Assembly (NCBI GenBank): GCA_964429385.1
Contig: CAYSBR010000005.1
Coordinates: 57,101-121,100, forward strand
Length of the DNA stretch: 64,000 nt
Direction: 5' to 3'
Source: UBA2377 sp964429385
GTDB taxonomy: Bacteria > Verrucomicrobiota > Verrucomicrobiia > Opitutales > Opitutaceae
The notes beneath the pieces were generated by a model, which did no database searches, had not been told where the DNA came from, and was given only the letters and a program-made list of their open reading frames with translations. This document shows, one piece after another, positions 35,319 to 44,525 of this stretch. The position numbers and the translations under genes are program-made. Position 1 is the stretch's first letter. Every line of letters starts with the position of its first letter.

Positions 35319-35446
35319 ACCCGGTCACGGTAGCGCTGCCCGGGGGCCTGATGCCAGCGCGTTGTGTGGCCGGCCAAAAGAATCCAAAACCCCGCGTGCG
35401 GCATTGACCGTGCGCCATCCCGGCGCACACTGCCGGAAAAGTTCAC

Positions 35447-35908
35447 ATGGAAACCTTCATCATTGATGTGCCCGTGCCGTCCATGGGCGCCACGGTCAGC
35501 GAACTCAACGTCATCCTCATCAAGGTGCAGCCGGGGGACCGCGTGACGAAAGGTCAGCGCCTGGCTGATCTTGAAAGCGACAAGTCCGCCTTCGAGTTTG
35601 AAAGCCCCTGCGACGGCGTGATTCATGCCGTGATCGGCAAGCCCGGGCAGACCCTGAACTCCGGCGACCTGTTTCTCCAGATTGAGACCAGCGATGAGAG
35701 TCAGCTGCATCTTAAGTCGCAGACAGCCAAGGCGGCGGGAGCGGCGGCCAAGGCGGCCGGCGAAGTGGTGTGGACGCCCCGGGCGACCAAGCTGGCCCAG
35801 GAGGCCGGGCTCGATCCGGCGACGATTACCGATATCGAGGCGACCGGTCCCGGCGGTCGGGTATCGGGTGATGACGTCCAGCGCTACATCGAGAAACGCA
35901 AGGGCTGA
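35447..35908 (+). CDS. Stand-alone lipoyl and E3-binding domain protein
   Basis: 153 residues with the first two domains of 2-oxoacid dehydrogenase E2 proteins and no acyltransferase domain. Lipoyl domain about 1-80, with the lipoylated lysine in LESDKSAFEFESP. After an Ala/Lys-rich linker (QTAKAAGAAAKAAGE) comes the peripheral-subunit-binding domain WTPRATKLAQEAGLD..ATGPGGRVSGDDVQRYIEKRKG. A stop follows and downstream bases show no continuation in another frame, so it is short by design. It could be a separate lipoyl carrier or E3-binding subunit. No dehydrogenase genes are nearby. Confidence 0.85.
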   Translation: METFIIDVPVPSMGATVSELNVILIKVQPGDRVTKGQRLADLESDKSAFEFESPCDGVIHAVIGKPGQTLNSGDLFLQIETSDESQLHLKSQTAKAAGAAAKAAGEVVWTPRATKLAQEAGLDPATITDIEATGPGGRVSGDDVQRYIEKRKG

Positions 35909-35940
35909 TTTTATCGGCCCAGGATTGCGCCGAGCCGCAG

Positions 35941-35985
35941 AGCACAAAGACGGTGCAGGTCTGCACCTGCGCGAGTGCTGTGACT
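35941..35985 (+). terminator. Possible intrinsic terminator
   Basis: GGTGCAG and CTGCACC form a perfect 7-bp stem with a GT loop (35952-35967), extended by AGCAC/GTGCT flanks, followed by a short CTCTTTTGG T tract. It sits between convergent genes. The T tract is weak. Confidence 0.35.
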
Positions 35986-35992
35986 CTTTTGG

Positions 35993-37933
35993 TTAATAGG
36001 CCGGCGTTAGCAGTTCGACTGTGACGCCGGTGGGAACCTGATACTCAATCTCCCAGCGATTGTCCGATGTGAGGATGGCATCAACCCGGATGGGGCCCCG
36101 GATGGTGGGGACGATGCCGTGCAATTCGCGTAAAGGACCCGGTTGGGGGGCGATCAAAACCTTGCTGTAACCCGGAGTCAGCGGACGCACGCCGAGAACG
36201 TAGCGCGGGATGATGTTTGCCGGGGCGGCGCCCCAGGCGTGGTTCCAATCCTGGTTGGGTTTGAATCGGTTGTCCCAGGCTTCCCAGGTGATCGTTGCGC
36301 CCTGGCGCAGCATGTTGTGCCAGCTGCGATCCGTCTGTGCGGTCATCAGTCCGATGGCATGATCCGCCTCACCGGCGATGAACAAGGCTTCGAGCAGATA
36401 CTGGGCGGCGTAAACGCTGCAGGCCATGCCGCGTGATTTGAGGTAGGCGGCGACGCCGGCCCGGGCGGAGCCCGGCACGAGGCCGAAGGCGAGCGGGAAG
36501 AGACTGGCGTGAAGGGATTCGTGTGTGCTGCCTTCGCCATCGCGATAGCGACCGGTGGCGGGATTGAAGAATAGCCGGTGGAAGTTCTCCCGGGCGAGGG
36601 TCGCCGCCGCGGCAAACCGGGCGGCGTCTTCCGCCCGACCGAGAGCAACGGCGATGCGGTGCATCAGGTTCAGCGCATGGCAATAGAACGCGTTGACGAC
36701 CGTGTTGACGGGGCGGAAATCGTAGTCGTCGCGTTCGCCTCCCGGCCAATCCACGAGATCCCGGAGATCGCTGGTGTCGATGAGCCCGTCGGGCCGGGCC
36801 CGGTCGAGGTAGAGCTTGTCGCGGACGAGCTGCCCGTAGCAGCGCGCGAGGGAGCGGGTGTCACCGGTGGCTTCATAATCAGCCCAGGCCATCATTATGG
36901 AGTGGGATTTCCATTCCGTGGGCCAGGTGGGGGCGGCGAGGAGGTATTCGTGCGTATGCCGGGCGAGAGAAAATTCACGATCCACCGCGTAGTGGCCGAG
37001 CTGGTTTATGTAGGCATCGGCCTCATAGGGGATGCGTTCGCGGTCTCCATCCACATACAGACCGCAGAAAGTGGTGGCGCGGATGGAGTATTTGCAGAAA
37101 TCCCAGACGGTATCGAGGTCGGGGGCGGAAGAGCGAAAGGCGGCGGCGCCCTCGTCGAAGGGATATTCCAGCCGCACTTGGAGCAGGTCCGCCGCGGTGA
37201 GCGGGCGGGAGTGGCCGATGATCTCGACGTAACGAAAGGGCATCACGACCCCGAATTCGGGAGGGAGTGGAATCGCGGCTCCGGTGGTGTTGCGCTCGTC
37301 CACCGGGGTTTGGATGCGGTAGGCATGGCGACCGGGACGCAGCTGCAGGTGGACGCAGGCGCTGCGGATGGTGCCCCCGGGGGTGAGATCCACAGTTTGT
37401 CCCGTGTTTTTTTCACCCAGGCGAATTTCCACTGTTCCGGTGTCGGGTCCTTCCAAGGTCAACTCCAGCCAGCCAAAGGCGTGCTGACCGAAGTCGGCGA
37501 ACCAGCGATCGGGTGCGGTGGCGGTGAGTTCCTTGGCCGGATGGCGCTCCGGGAGGACCGGATAACGGCTGATGGCCGCCCTATCGGGCCGGGCTGAAAG
37601 GGTGAACGATTGGGGCTCGGACCAGGGCCCGGGTTGCGGGTCGCGACCCCAGATCCGGACGCGCCACCAATATGTGCCGCCGGGAGAGAGAGGGGATCCG
37701 GCATAGAGAAGGTGCAGGGATTCGCTGCGTGGCAGGCGTCCGGTATCCCAACGGTTGCCCTGACCTTCGGCGATCAGGGTGGCGTCATCCGACACGATGA
37801 CCTGGCAGGCTTCCTGTGAACCGCCCGGGGACATGGGCTCCACGCACCAACCGAAGGTCGGCGCGGGAGTGGCGATGGCGGTCAGTTCGGGGCGGGCCAG
37901 CAGATCGCAAAGCAGACCGGTGGGAGCGTGCAT
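35993..37933 (-). CDS. Family 78 glycoside hydrolase-like protein (alpha-L-rhamnosidase-type)
   Basis: 646 residues from ATG 37933; GTG 37963 is a possible longer start. The N-terminal fibronectin-like region (PTGLLCDLLARPELTAI..PTFGW and GGTYWWRVRIWGRDPQPGPWSE) is typical of GH78. The (alpha/alpha)6 catalytic barrel contains YVDGDRERIPYEADAY, which replaces the standard DCPxRDERxGW loop, and later GATITWEAWDN and NHAWGAAPANIIPRYVLGV. A C-terminal beta sandwich ends the protein. No signal peptide, so it is probably cytosolic. It likely releases rhamnose or a related deoxy sugar from oligosaccharides; the exact bond is unknown. Confidence 0.85.
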   Translation of the reverse strand: MHAPTGLLCDLLARPELTAIATPAPTFGWCVEPMSPGGSQEACQVIVSDDATLIAEGQGNRWDTGRLPRSESLHLLYAGSPLSPGGTYWWRVRIWGRDPQPGPWSEPQSFTLSARPDRAAISRYPVLPERHPAKELTATAPDRWFADFGQHAFGWLELTLEGPDTGTVEIRLGEKNTGQTVDLTPGGTIRSACVHLQLRPGRHAYRIQTPVDERNTTGAAIPLPPEFGVVMPFRYVEIIGHSRPLTAADLLQVRLEYPFDEGAAAFRSSAPDLDTVWDFCKYSIRATTFCGLYVDGDRERIPYEADAYINQLGHYAVDREFSLARHTHEYLLAAPTWPTEWKSHSIMMAWADYEATGDTRSLARCYGQLVRDKLYLDRARPDGLIDTSDLRDLVDWPGGERDDYDFRPVNTVVNAFYCHALNLMHRIAVALGRAEDAARFAAAATLARENFHRLFFNPATGRYRDGEGSTHESLHASLFPLAFGLVPGSARAGVAAYLKSRGMACSVYAAQYLLEALFIAGEADHAIGLMTAQTDRSWHNMLRQGATITWEAWDNRFKPNQDWNHAWGAAPANIIPRYVLGVRPLTPGYSKVLIAPQPGPLRELHGIVPTIRGPIRVDAILTSDNRWEIEYQVPTGVTVELLTPAY

Positions 37934-37970
37934 GGAGGTTGGCGCCAGAGGGCCGGCGGGCACTGAAGGC

Positions 37971-38726
37971 TCAGGGGTTTTGCAATTCGTAGCTCAGGAT
38001 GCTCAGGGCGTAGGTGGCGGCGGTTTCGCAGCGCAGGACCAGCGGCCCGAGCGTGACAAACTCAAACCCGCAGCTCTTGGCCTGACTGAGCTCCGCGGGG
38101 GTGAAATCTCCCTCCGGGCCGATCAGCCAGAGCACGTTTTTTGGCGTGCGTTGCTGGGCTTCGCGAAAGGTGCCCAGCACATTTTTCAGGGAGCGCGCGC
38201 CTGGTTGGAGGCTGGCGATAAGTTTCAGGTCATAGCCGCGGGCCGACTCCATGAAGGGGGCGGTCTGTTGCACAGGCTCCACCTCGGGCACGAAAGGGTT
38301 GCCGCACTGCTTGGCCGCTTCGAGCGCCGCGGTCTGCCATTTCTCGATCTTCTTGTCCTGCCGGGTGCCATCGAGATGAACCTGGGTGCGCTCGCTTTCG
38401 AGCGGCACGATCCGGGCGGCGCCGATCTCGGTGGCCTTGCGCACGATGGCATCCATGAACTGCCCCTTGGGGAGCGCCTGCCCGAGGGTGATGGCATAGG
38501 GCAGGGCGGGCAGTTTCTGGCGAAAACGCACGGTGAGAATCGCGGCGTTTTTCCGGTCGTCGGTCAGCTCGCAGATCCACTCGGTGCCGCGACCGTCGAA
38601 GGCGACCACGGTGTCACCGTGGCGGGCACGGTTGACCGCGATCAGGTGGTGCGACTCTTCGGGCGAGAGGGCGATGGTCGCGGGCTCGGTGGTGGCGGGA
38701 GAACAGAAGGCGCGGAAGTCGGGCAT
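37971..38726 (-). CDS. rsmE: 16S rRNA (uracil-1498-N3)-methyltransferase
   Basis: SPOUT methyltransferase modifying U1498 of 16S rRNA. 251 residues from ATG 38726 (MPDFRAFCSP). N-terminal PUA-like domain with SPEESHHLIAVNRARHGD; SPOUT knot with VLWLIGPEGDFTPAEL and a C-terminal VTLGPLVLRCETAATYALSIL, the characteristic RLETA-like SAM-binding loop. PLESERTQVHLDG and EKWQTAALEAAKQCGN are also typical. The gene sits 37 nt upstream of the GH78-like gene on the same strand. Confidence 0.95.
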   Translation of the reverse strand: MPDFRAFCSPATTEPATIALSPEESHHLIAVNRARHGDTVVAFDGRGTEWICELTDDRKNAAILTVRFRQKLPALPYAITLGQALPKGQFMDAIVRKATEIGAARIVPLESERTQVHLDGTRQDKKIEKWQTAALEAAKQCGNPFVPEVEPVQQTAPFMESARGYDLKLIASLQPGARSLKNVLGTFREAQQRTPKNVLWLIGPEGDFTPAELSQAKSCGFEFVTLGPLVLRCETAATYALSILSYELQNP

Positions 38727-38843
38727 GACACCATTGAAGCCGGGGGGCGGAGGGTGACAAGCATGCGCCTGCACGGGTCGTGTCATGCCAACGCGAGAGG
38801 CCCCTGCCGCGGAGCCGGGTCGAGAACGGCCGCGCCGCCGGCT

Positions 38844-40241
38844 TCAGCGGGCGAGACAGGACTGAAAGGCGGCGGTCAGGGCGGCGCGATCGAGATTGCG
38901 GCCGATGAAGACGAGGGTGTTCTGGCGCGTTTCTCCGTCGGCCCATTCGCGGTCGAACTTGGCGTCGAAGAGCATGTGCACGCCTTGGAAGACGAGGCGC
39001 TTGTTGCTCCCCTTGACGGCGAGCACGCCCTTCATGCGGTAGATGTCGCCGCCCTTTACGCGGAGGAGTTCGCTGATCCAGTCGTTGAGGCGTTTGCCGT
39101 CGAGGTCGCCGGGAAGGCTGATGCCGACGGAGGTGACGGCCTCGTTGTGGGTGTGCGCGGCGTGAAAATCACGCTGCCAGACCGGCTTCACGAACTTGCC
39201 GGCCACATTGATGTGCAGCGGGTGTTCGCCACAGGCTTCGAAGACCAGGTAGCGGCCTGCCTTTTCAATTTTGAGCGGGAAGCGCCCGTTGCCCTTGTCC
39301 AGCAGGAGGCGGTGCAAGGTCGGGCCGGGCAGGAAGGTGTCGCCGGATTTGAGCCGGGCTTCCCAGTCGGTGAAGACCGGCACGGCGGTCTCGATGAGCG
39401 GAGTGAAGGCGTCGTCACCTTCTGCCGCGCCCACGGGGAGAATCACGACATCGAGTTCGTTTTCATTGCCGTGGTGATGGTGATCGTGGTCGCACCCTTC
39501 GTGGGCGTGTCCGTGGTCATGGGGTTCGTCACCGTGGCCGATCTCAAGTTCGTGGATCCCCGCGGACAGCGGATAGGCGCCGGCCCATTCAAAGGGATAT
39601 TCGGGCTCAAGGAACTTGGGGTCGAGCGTCGTGGCGCGGGAGAGGTTGAAACCACCGACATCAATCACCTGGTCCAGCGGTATGGCGGCATTTTGGGTGC
39701 GCTGGATTTTGGCCACGGCATTGATGCCGCGGATGCGGGTCTCAAGGGCATCGAGTTCCGGGGGGGAGACCAGGTCGGTTTTGTTGAGCAGGATGACATC
39801 GGCGAAGGCGATCTGCTTCAGGGCTTCATCATCCTGATCGAGGTGCTGGGCGATGTGCTTGGCGTCCACCAGCGTGACAATGGCGTCGAGCCGGAAGTTC
39901 TGCTTCATTTCATCATCGGTGAAGAACGTCTGCGCCACGGGGGCGGGGTTGGCCAGGCCGGTCGTCTCGATGAGGATGGCATCGAGCTTGTCTTTGCGTT
40001 TGAGCAGCCGGCCGAGGATGCGGATGAGGTCGCCGCGGACGGTGCAGCAGATGCAACCGTTGTTCATCTCAAAGAGCTCCTCGTCGGAAGAGATGACCAG
40101 CTGGTTGTCCACGCCGACTTCGCCGAACTCGTTTTCGATGACGGCGATCTTCTTGCCGTGCTGTTCGGTGAGGATGCGGTTGAGAAGAGTGGTTTTACCG
40201 GCGCCGAGAAAGCCGGTGAGGACGGTGACGGGAATGCTCAT
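38844..40241 (-). CDS. COG0523 (CobW/ZNG-like) metal chaperone GTPase
   Basis: G3E-family GTPase that delivers metal, commonly zinc, to client proteins. 465 residues from ATG 40241. P-loop TGFLGAGKTT (9-18), metal site CICC (C63, C65, C66), switch region IIETTGLANP (90-100), NKTD base motif (153-156), a His-rich loop of about 23 residues (236-258, HGDEPHDHGHAHEGCDHDHH) and a C-terminal CobW_C domain from about 360. A 25-nt gap separates it from the His-rich lipoprotein gene upstream, suggesting a metal-homeostasis pair. Client protein unknown. Confidence 0.92.
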   Translation of the reverse strand: MSIPVTVLTGFLGAGKTTLLNRILTEQHGKKIAVIENEFGEVGVDNQLVISSDEELFEMNNGCICCTVRGDLIRILGRLLKRKDKLDAILIETTGLANPAPVAQTFFTDDEMKQNFRLDAIVTLVDAKHIAQHLDQDDEALKQIAFADVILLNKTDLVSPPELDALETRIRGINAVAKIQRTQNAAIPLDQVIDVGGFNLSRATTLDPKFLEPEYPFEWAGAYPLSAGIHELEIGHGDEPHDHGHAHEGCDHDHHHHGNENELDVVILPVGAAEGDDAFTPLIETAVPVFTDWEARLKSGDTFLPGPTLHRLLLDKGNGRFPLKIEKAGRYLVFEACGEHPLHINVAGKFVKPVWQRDFHAAHTHNEAVTSVGISLPGDLDGKRLNDWISELLRVKGGDIYRMKGVLAVKGSNKRLVFQGVHMLFDAKFDREWADGETRQNTLVFIGRNLDRAALTAAFQSCLAR

Positions 40242-40266
40242 AGGGTCGGGTGAAGCGCGACGGGTT

Positions 40267-40773
40267 TCAGTGCGTGCGAGAGTGGGGTGCGGTTTCGCGG
40301 GCGGCGGCCGGGGTGACGCGGAAGGGCACATCGGTGAAGATGAGGCCCCTGATTTCCACGCGACGGATCAAGCCCATGACGGGTGTGCCGGAGCGCAGCC
40401 AGCCGGCCGCGGCTTCAAATTGGGAAGTGCTGCCGACGGTCTCGCCGGTGGCGGCGTTGGCGATGGGGAGCAGGGTGAGGGTGTGGGTGATGCCGCCGGA
40501 CTGGATGGCGAGCTCGATGGCCGGGGCGGATATGCGGACAAAGTTCTCCGCATGGGCGTCGAGCACCCAGGCGGTGAGGCGACCGCTGGCGGAGTCGAGG
40601 AGCAGTTCGAGGTTGAACTGGTGATTGCCCAGCTCAATCAGCGCGCCGCCATGCGGGGCGATATGGACATGGGCATGGGGGTGAGCCTGACTGGACGTGT
40701 GTCCGGCGTGATCGCTCTTTTTGCAAGCGGTCAGGAGCGTAAGAACGGCGAGGACGGCGAGGAGTCGCGGCAT
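40267..40773 (-). CDS. His-rich lipoprotein, probably metal-related
   Basis: 168 residues. Type II signal MPRLLAVLAVLTLLTAC with lipobox LTAC (Cys 17). The mature N-terminus is rich in histidine (DHAGHTSSQAHPHAHVHIAPHGG), then a beta-rich domain (GNHQFNLELLLDSASGRLTAWVLDAHAENFVRI) resembling small proteins of metal-efflux or metal-sensing loci. It is immediately upstream of the COG0523 GTPase on the same strand. I infer periplasmic zinc or copper handling. ATG 40773 is chosen because it gives a standard signal peptide. Confidence 0.7.
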   Translation of the reverse strand: MPRLLAVLAVLTLLTACKKSDHAGHTSSQAHPHAHVHIAPHGGALIELGNHQFNLELLLDSASGRLTAWVLDAHAENFVRISAPAIELAIQSGGITHTLTLLPIANAATGETVGSTSQFEAAAGWLRSGTPVMGLIRRVEIRGLIFTDVPFRVTPAAARETAPHSRTH

Positions 40774-40832
40774 GGGCAACAAAAGCATCCGGTCGGGTGG
40801 ATTCGTCAAGTCCCCGCAGGCGGTGGCGCCGC

Positions 40833-41948
40833 TTACAGAGCGGTGGCTTCGCGCTCTTTCTCGGTTTTGAGGCGGAGCTGGCCGCAGGCGGCGTCGATGT
40901 CGTGACCCTTTTCGCGGCGAAGGGTGACGGAGACACGGGCGCGGCGCAGGATGTCGGCGAACCGGTCCTGGCGGGTGAGGGACGGGCGTTTCCAGGGAAG
41001 CCCCGCCACGGTGTTATAGGGGATGAGGTTGACGTGGGCGTGGAGGTCGAGGGCGATGTCACGCAGCTTTTCGGCCTGGTCGAGGGAGTCGTTCACATCC
41101 TCGATGAGGATGAACTCGAGGGTGACCATGCGACCGTGTTTCTCGCTGAAGGTCTTGATGGCGGGGAGCAGCTTCGCGAGCGGGTAGGCCTTGTTGACCG
41201 GCATGATCTTCTCGCGCACTTCATCGGTCGCGCCGTGGAGGGAAATGGCGAGGCGGATGCCGAGGGATTCCTCGGCCAGGCGGAGGATTTTGGGGACGAG
41301 ACCGCTGGTGGAAAGGGTGATGCGGCGGGCGCCGAAGCCGAGGCCCCAGTCGGCGTTGACGATGGTGAGGGCGCGGATGATGGCGTCGTAGTTGGCGAGG
41401 GGCTCGCCCATGCCCATGACGACGATGTTGTCGAAGGAGGCGAGTTCCGTGCGGGCGCGGGGGGTGCGGGCATCCTCCCGATAACAAACCTGGAGGAGCT
41501 GGGCGACGATCTCACCGGCGCTGAGGTCGCGCTTGAGGCCGAGGAGGCCGGAAGCGCAAAAGGCGCAGGCCATGGCGCAGCCGACCTGCGTGGAGATGCA
41601 GATGGTCTTGCGCGAGTGGTCGAGGCCCACGCCTTCCTGCGGGGCGCGGATGATGACGGTCTCGATGAGCGAGCGATCGCCGAGCTCAAGCAGAAGCTTG
41701 TCGGTCACGTCTTCGGAGTGCCGGTTGAGCACCAGCGAGGCGGGCATGAACTCGAAGGTTTCATCCAGCCATTGGCGCAGCGGCTTGGAGAGGTTGGTCA
41801 TCTCGTCCCAGGAGCGCACCCGCTTCTTGTAAAGCCAGTCGAGGATCTGCCGCGCGCGGAACGCCGGCTCACCGCGTTCGCCCAGCCGGGCGGCGAGGGT
41901 CTCCAGGGTTTCCCCGGTGAGGGGAGGCTTGGCGGGCGTGTACTTCAT
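40833..41948 (-). CDS. rlmN: Dual-specificity 23S rRNA A2503 / tRNA A37 C2-methyltransferase
   Basis: Radical SAM enzyme of 371 residues. The [4Fe-4S] cysteines are C124, C128 and C131 in GCAMACAFCASG. An N-terminal accessory domain has FRARQILDWLYKKRV. VVMGMGEPLANYDAIIRAL, RRITLSTSGLVPKI, LAISLHGATDEVR, HVNLIPYNTV and a C-terminal DIDAACGQL with the mechanistic Cys (about 352) are all present, so the enzyme looks functional. It lies 21 nt downstream of leuA on the same strand. Confidence 0.97.
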   Translation of the reverse strand: MKYTPAKPPLTGETLETLAARLGERGEPAFRARQILDWLYKKRVRSWDEMTNLSKPLRQWLDETFEFMPASLVLNRHSEDVTDKLLLELGDRSLIETVIIRAPQEGVGLDHSRKTICISTQVGCAMACAFCASGLLGLKRDLSAGEIVAQLLQVCYREDARTPRARTELASFDNIVVMGMGEPLANYDAIIRALTIVNADWGLGFGARRITLSTSGLVPKILRLAEESLGIRLAISLHGATDEVREKIMPVNKAYPLAKLLPAIKTFSEKHGRMVTLEFILIEDVNDSLDQAEKLRDIALDLHAHVNLIPYNTVAGLPWKRPSLTRQDRFADILRRARVSVTLRREKGHDIDAACGQLRLKTEKEREATAL

Positions 41949-41969
41949 GCGCGGCGGCGCGGCTCTCGC

Positions 41970-43640
41970 TCAGCTTTTGGCGAGCGCGCGGTTGAGGGCG
42001 CTGACGATGGCCTTGATGGAGGCGAGCTCGATATTGGTGTCGATGCCCGCGCCGAAGAAGGTGAGGCCGCGGTCGGTCTTGATCTGGATGTAGCTGACCG
42101 CGCGGGCTTCGGCGCCTTCGCCGAGCGAGTGCTCGGAGTAGCTGAGCACGGAGACCTTGGGCAGGCTGGTGGTGGCGAGGGCGCGCACAAAGGCGTCGAT
42201 GGGCCCGTTGCCTTCGCCGGCGATCCGGTGGGCGTCGCCGTTGATCGTGAGGCGCGCCTCGCACTTCACGGAGGAGTTGCGCTCGGTCGTCTTGAAGCTG
42301 TCGAGGACGATGGCGGGTGCGATCTGGTCGAGGTATTCCTGGCGGAAGACCGCGTGGATGTCGGCGGGCGAGAGTTCCGTGCCGCGGCGGTCGGCCACGT
42401 CGTTGACGATGCGGCCGATCTCCCGGTGCATGGCCTTGGGGAGGACGAAATCGAATTCCTGCTCCAGCAGGTAGGCCACGCCACCTTTGCCGGACTGGCT
42501 GTTGATCCGGATGATGGCCTGATAGCTGCGACCGATGTCGGCGGGATCGACCGGGATGTAGAGCACGTCCCACGGCCGGTCGGGCTTCTGGTGCGGCCAG
42601 GATTTCTTGATGGCGTCCTGGTGCGAGCCGCTGAAGGCGGTGAAGACCAGTTCGCCGGCGTAGGGCTGGCGGGGCGGCACCTCGAGCTTGGTGCAGCGTT
42701 CGTAAACACTGCGGATGTGGTTGATGTTGGAGAAGTCGAGCCCCGGGTGGATGCCGTGGGTATAGAGGTTCAGGGCGACGTTGACGAGGTCGAGGTTGCC
42801 GGTGCGCTCGCCGTTGCCAAAGAGCGTGCCCTCGACCCGGTCCGCGCCGGCGAGCAGGGCGAGTTCGGTGGCGGCGACGCCGGTGCCGCGGTCATTGTGG
42901 GTGTGCAGCGAGATGATGCTGAGGTCGCGGCGTGTGAGATGGGTGCACATCCACTCGATCTGGTCGGCATGCACGTTGGGGGTGGCGTATTCGACCGTGG
43001 CGGGGAGATTCAGGATGACCTTGTTGTCGGGGGTCGGCTGCCAGACATCGGTGACGGCCTCGCAGATTTCGAGGGCGAACTCGAGTTCGGTGCTGGTGAA
43101 GCTTTCGGGGGAGTATTGCAGGCGGAGCCGGGCGCCGGCGGCGACCAGAGGCTGCATTTTTTCCTTCAGGAAGGCGACCGCATGGGTGGCGATGCCGACG
43201 ATGTCGGCCTGGGTGGCGTTGAAGACGTATTCGCGCTGCCTGGGCGAGGTGGAGTTATAGAGGTGGAAGATGATGCTCTTCGCGCCCTGGAGCGCTTCGA
43301 GGGAACGGACGATCAGATCCTCGCGGCACTGGCAGAGAATCTGGACGGAGACATCGTCGGGAATGCGGTTTTCCTCGATGAGGCGGCGGCAGAAATCGAA
43401 TTCGATCTGGGAGGCGGAGGGGAAGCCGATCTCGATTTCCTTAAAGCCGATCTGCACCAGGAGGTCGAAGTATTCGAGCTTCTCGGCCACGCTCATGGGT
43501 TGGGCGAGGGCCTGGTTGCCGTCGCGCAGGTCCACGCTGCACCAGATGGGGGCATGGGTGTGAACCCGGCCGGGCCACTGGCGGTTGGGGAGATCAACGG
43601 GCGGAAAGGGAACGTACTTGGTGACGGGAGCGGATTGCAT
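41970..43640 (-). CDS. leuA: 2-isopropylmalate synthase (long form)
   Basis: First committed step of leucine synthesis: acetyl-CoA plus 2-oxoisovalerate. 556 residues, the size of the LeuA type with N-terminal extension (KYVPFPPVDLPNRQWP). Catalytic TIM barrel with SVDLRDGNQAL and the metal histidines in ISLHTHNDRGTGVA; GTLFGNGERTGNLDLVN matches the family. The C-terminal LeuA allosteric domain (about 420-556) is complete, so leucine feedback control is expected. ATG 43640 (MQSAPVTKYVP) fits the family N-terminus. Confidence 0.97.
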   Translation of the reverse strand: MQSAPVTKYVPFPPVDLPNRQWPGRVHTHAPIWCSVDLRDGNQALAQPMSVAEKLEYFDLLVQIGFKEIEIGFPSASQIEFDFCRRLIEENRIPDDVSVQILCQCREDLIVRSLEALQGAKSIIFHLYNSTSPRQREYVFNATQADIVGIATHAVAFLKEKMQPLVAAGARLRLQYSPESFTSTELEFALEICEAVTDVWQPTPDNKVILNLPATVEYATPNVHADQIEWMCTHLTRRDLSIISLHTHNDRGTGVAATELALLAGADRVEGTLFGNGERTGNLDLVNVALNLYTHGIHPGLDFSNINHIRSVYERCTKLEVPPRQPYAGELVFTAFSGSHQDAIKKSWPHQKPDRPWDVLYIPVDPADIGRSYQAIIRINSQSGKGGVAYLLEQEFDFVLPKAMHREIGRIVNDVADRRGTELSPADIHAVFRQEYLDQIAPAIVLDSFKTTERNSSVKCEARLTINGDAHRIAGEGNGPIDAFVRALATTSLPKVSVLSYSEHSLGEGAEARAVSYIQIKTDRGLTFFGAGIDTNIELASIKAIVSALNRALAKS

Positions 43641-43934
43641 GTGAGGACGACAAAAGACGGTTGAGGAAATATAAAGGGAAGCGACGGAGGCACAAGCACG
43701 CGCTAGGCGCGGCGGATACAGGCAGGCGGGGACGCACGATCGACCGTTGGACGGCGATTAAAGACCGTGCGCGGTGGTAAGTCGAAGGGCCTGCGGATAA
43801 AAATGCATCTCGCAGGCGGCAGGCCAGCAGGGCGCTCCGGGAGGGTCAAGCCGGGGTTTCGTCATACCCGGAATGTAACCGGGCCGCGCGTCCGGCGTCT
43901 TGCTTGTTGTGTATGCGATGGTCTCACTTTCCCC

Positions 43935-44525
43935 ATGTCCGCCGACGAGTCGTTTGATCTCCCCGGTTGCCTGGACCGTGTCCGGCAGCACGATCAGGCG
44001 GCTGCGCGCGAGCTGGTCGAACATCTCTATCCCCTGGTCATCCGCATCGTGCGCTCCCATCTGCCCCGCCGGGTGGCGGAGGAGGATCTGGCCCAGGATA
44101 TTTTTTTGAAAATGTTCACCCGCATTGACCAGTATCAGGGCAACGTGCCGTTTCCGCACTGGGTGTCGCGCATCGCGGTGACCACCTGCATCGACCAGTT
44201 GCGGGCGCAGAAGCGGCGGCCGGAATTGCGCTGGGCCGACCTCTCGGAGCAGGAGGCGGAGGTGCTGGATGCGGTGATGACCGATGGGAAGGAAATCGAG
44301 ACGAACCGGGCCTTGGAGGCGCGGGAGCTGGTGGATAAACTGCTGGACCAGCTGAAACCGGAAGACCAGCTGGTCATCCGGCTGCTTGATCTGGAGCAGA
44401 AATCCATCGCCGAGATCAGCGGCCAGACGGGTTGGAATCCCGCCCTGGTGAAGGTTCGGGCTTTCCGGGCCCGCCGTAAGCTGCAAAAGTTATTCAACGA
44501 ACTGGAGAAAAAGGAACGAACATGA
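43935..44525 (+). CDS. ECF-type RNA polymerase sigma factor
   Basis: 196 residues from ATG 43935. Region 2: ELVEHLYPLVIRIVRSHLPRRVAEEDLAQDIFLKMF and FPHWVSRIAVTTCIDQLRAQKRRPE; region 4: LKPEDQLVIRLLDLEQKSIAEISGQTGWNPALVKVRAFRARRKLQ. The helix-turn-helix is intact. The stop overlaps the start of a short membrane protein (ATGA), followed by a Spy-like protein, the order expected for a sigma factor, its inhibitor and an envelope-stress effector. Trigger unknown. Confidence 0.92.
   Translation: MSADESFDLPGCLDRVRQHDQAAARELVEHLYPLVIRIVRSHLPRRVAEEDLAQDIFLKMFTRIDQYQGNVPFPHWVSRIAVTTCIDQLRAQKRRPELRWADLSEQEAEVLDAVMTDGKEIETNRALEARELVDKLLDQLKPEDQLVIRLLDLEQKSIAEISGQTGWNPALVKVRAFRARRKLQKLFNELEKKERT

Noticed and set aside
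35909..35992. Frameshifted continuation of the lipoyl/E3-binding protein into an acyltransferase domain
   Set aside because: No E2 catalytic motif (such as HxxxDG) can be read in any frame after the stop; the next gene begins on the other strand.
40797..43664. A very long open frame (about 955 codons) on the plus strand, antisense to rlmN and leuA
   Set aside because: Both opposite-strand genes show full family motifs; the plus-strand frame is an artefact of GC-rich codon usage and has no recognisable domain.
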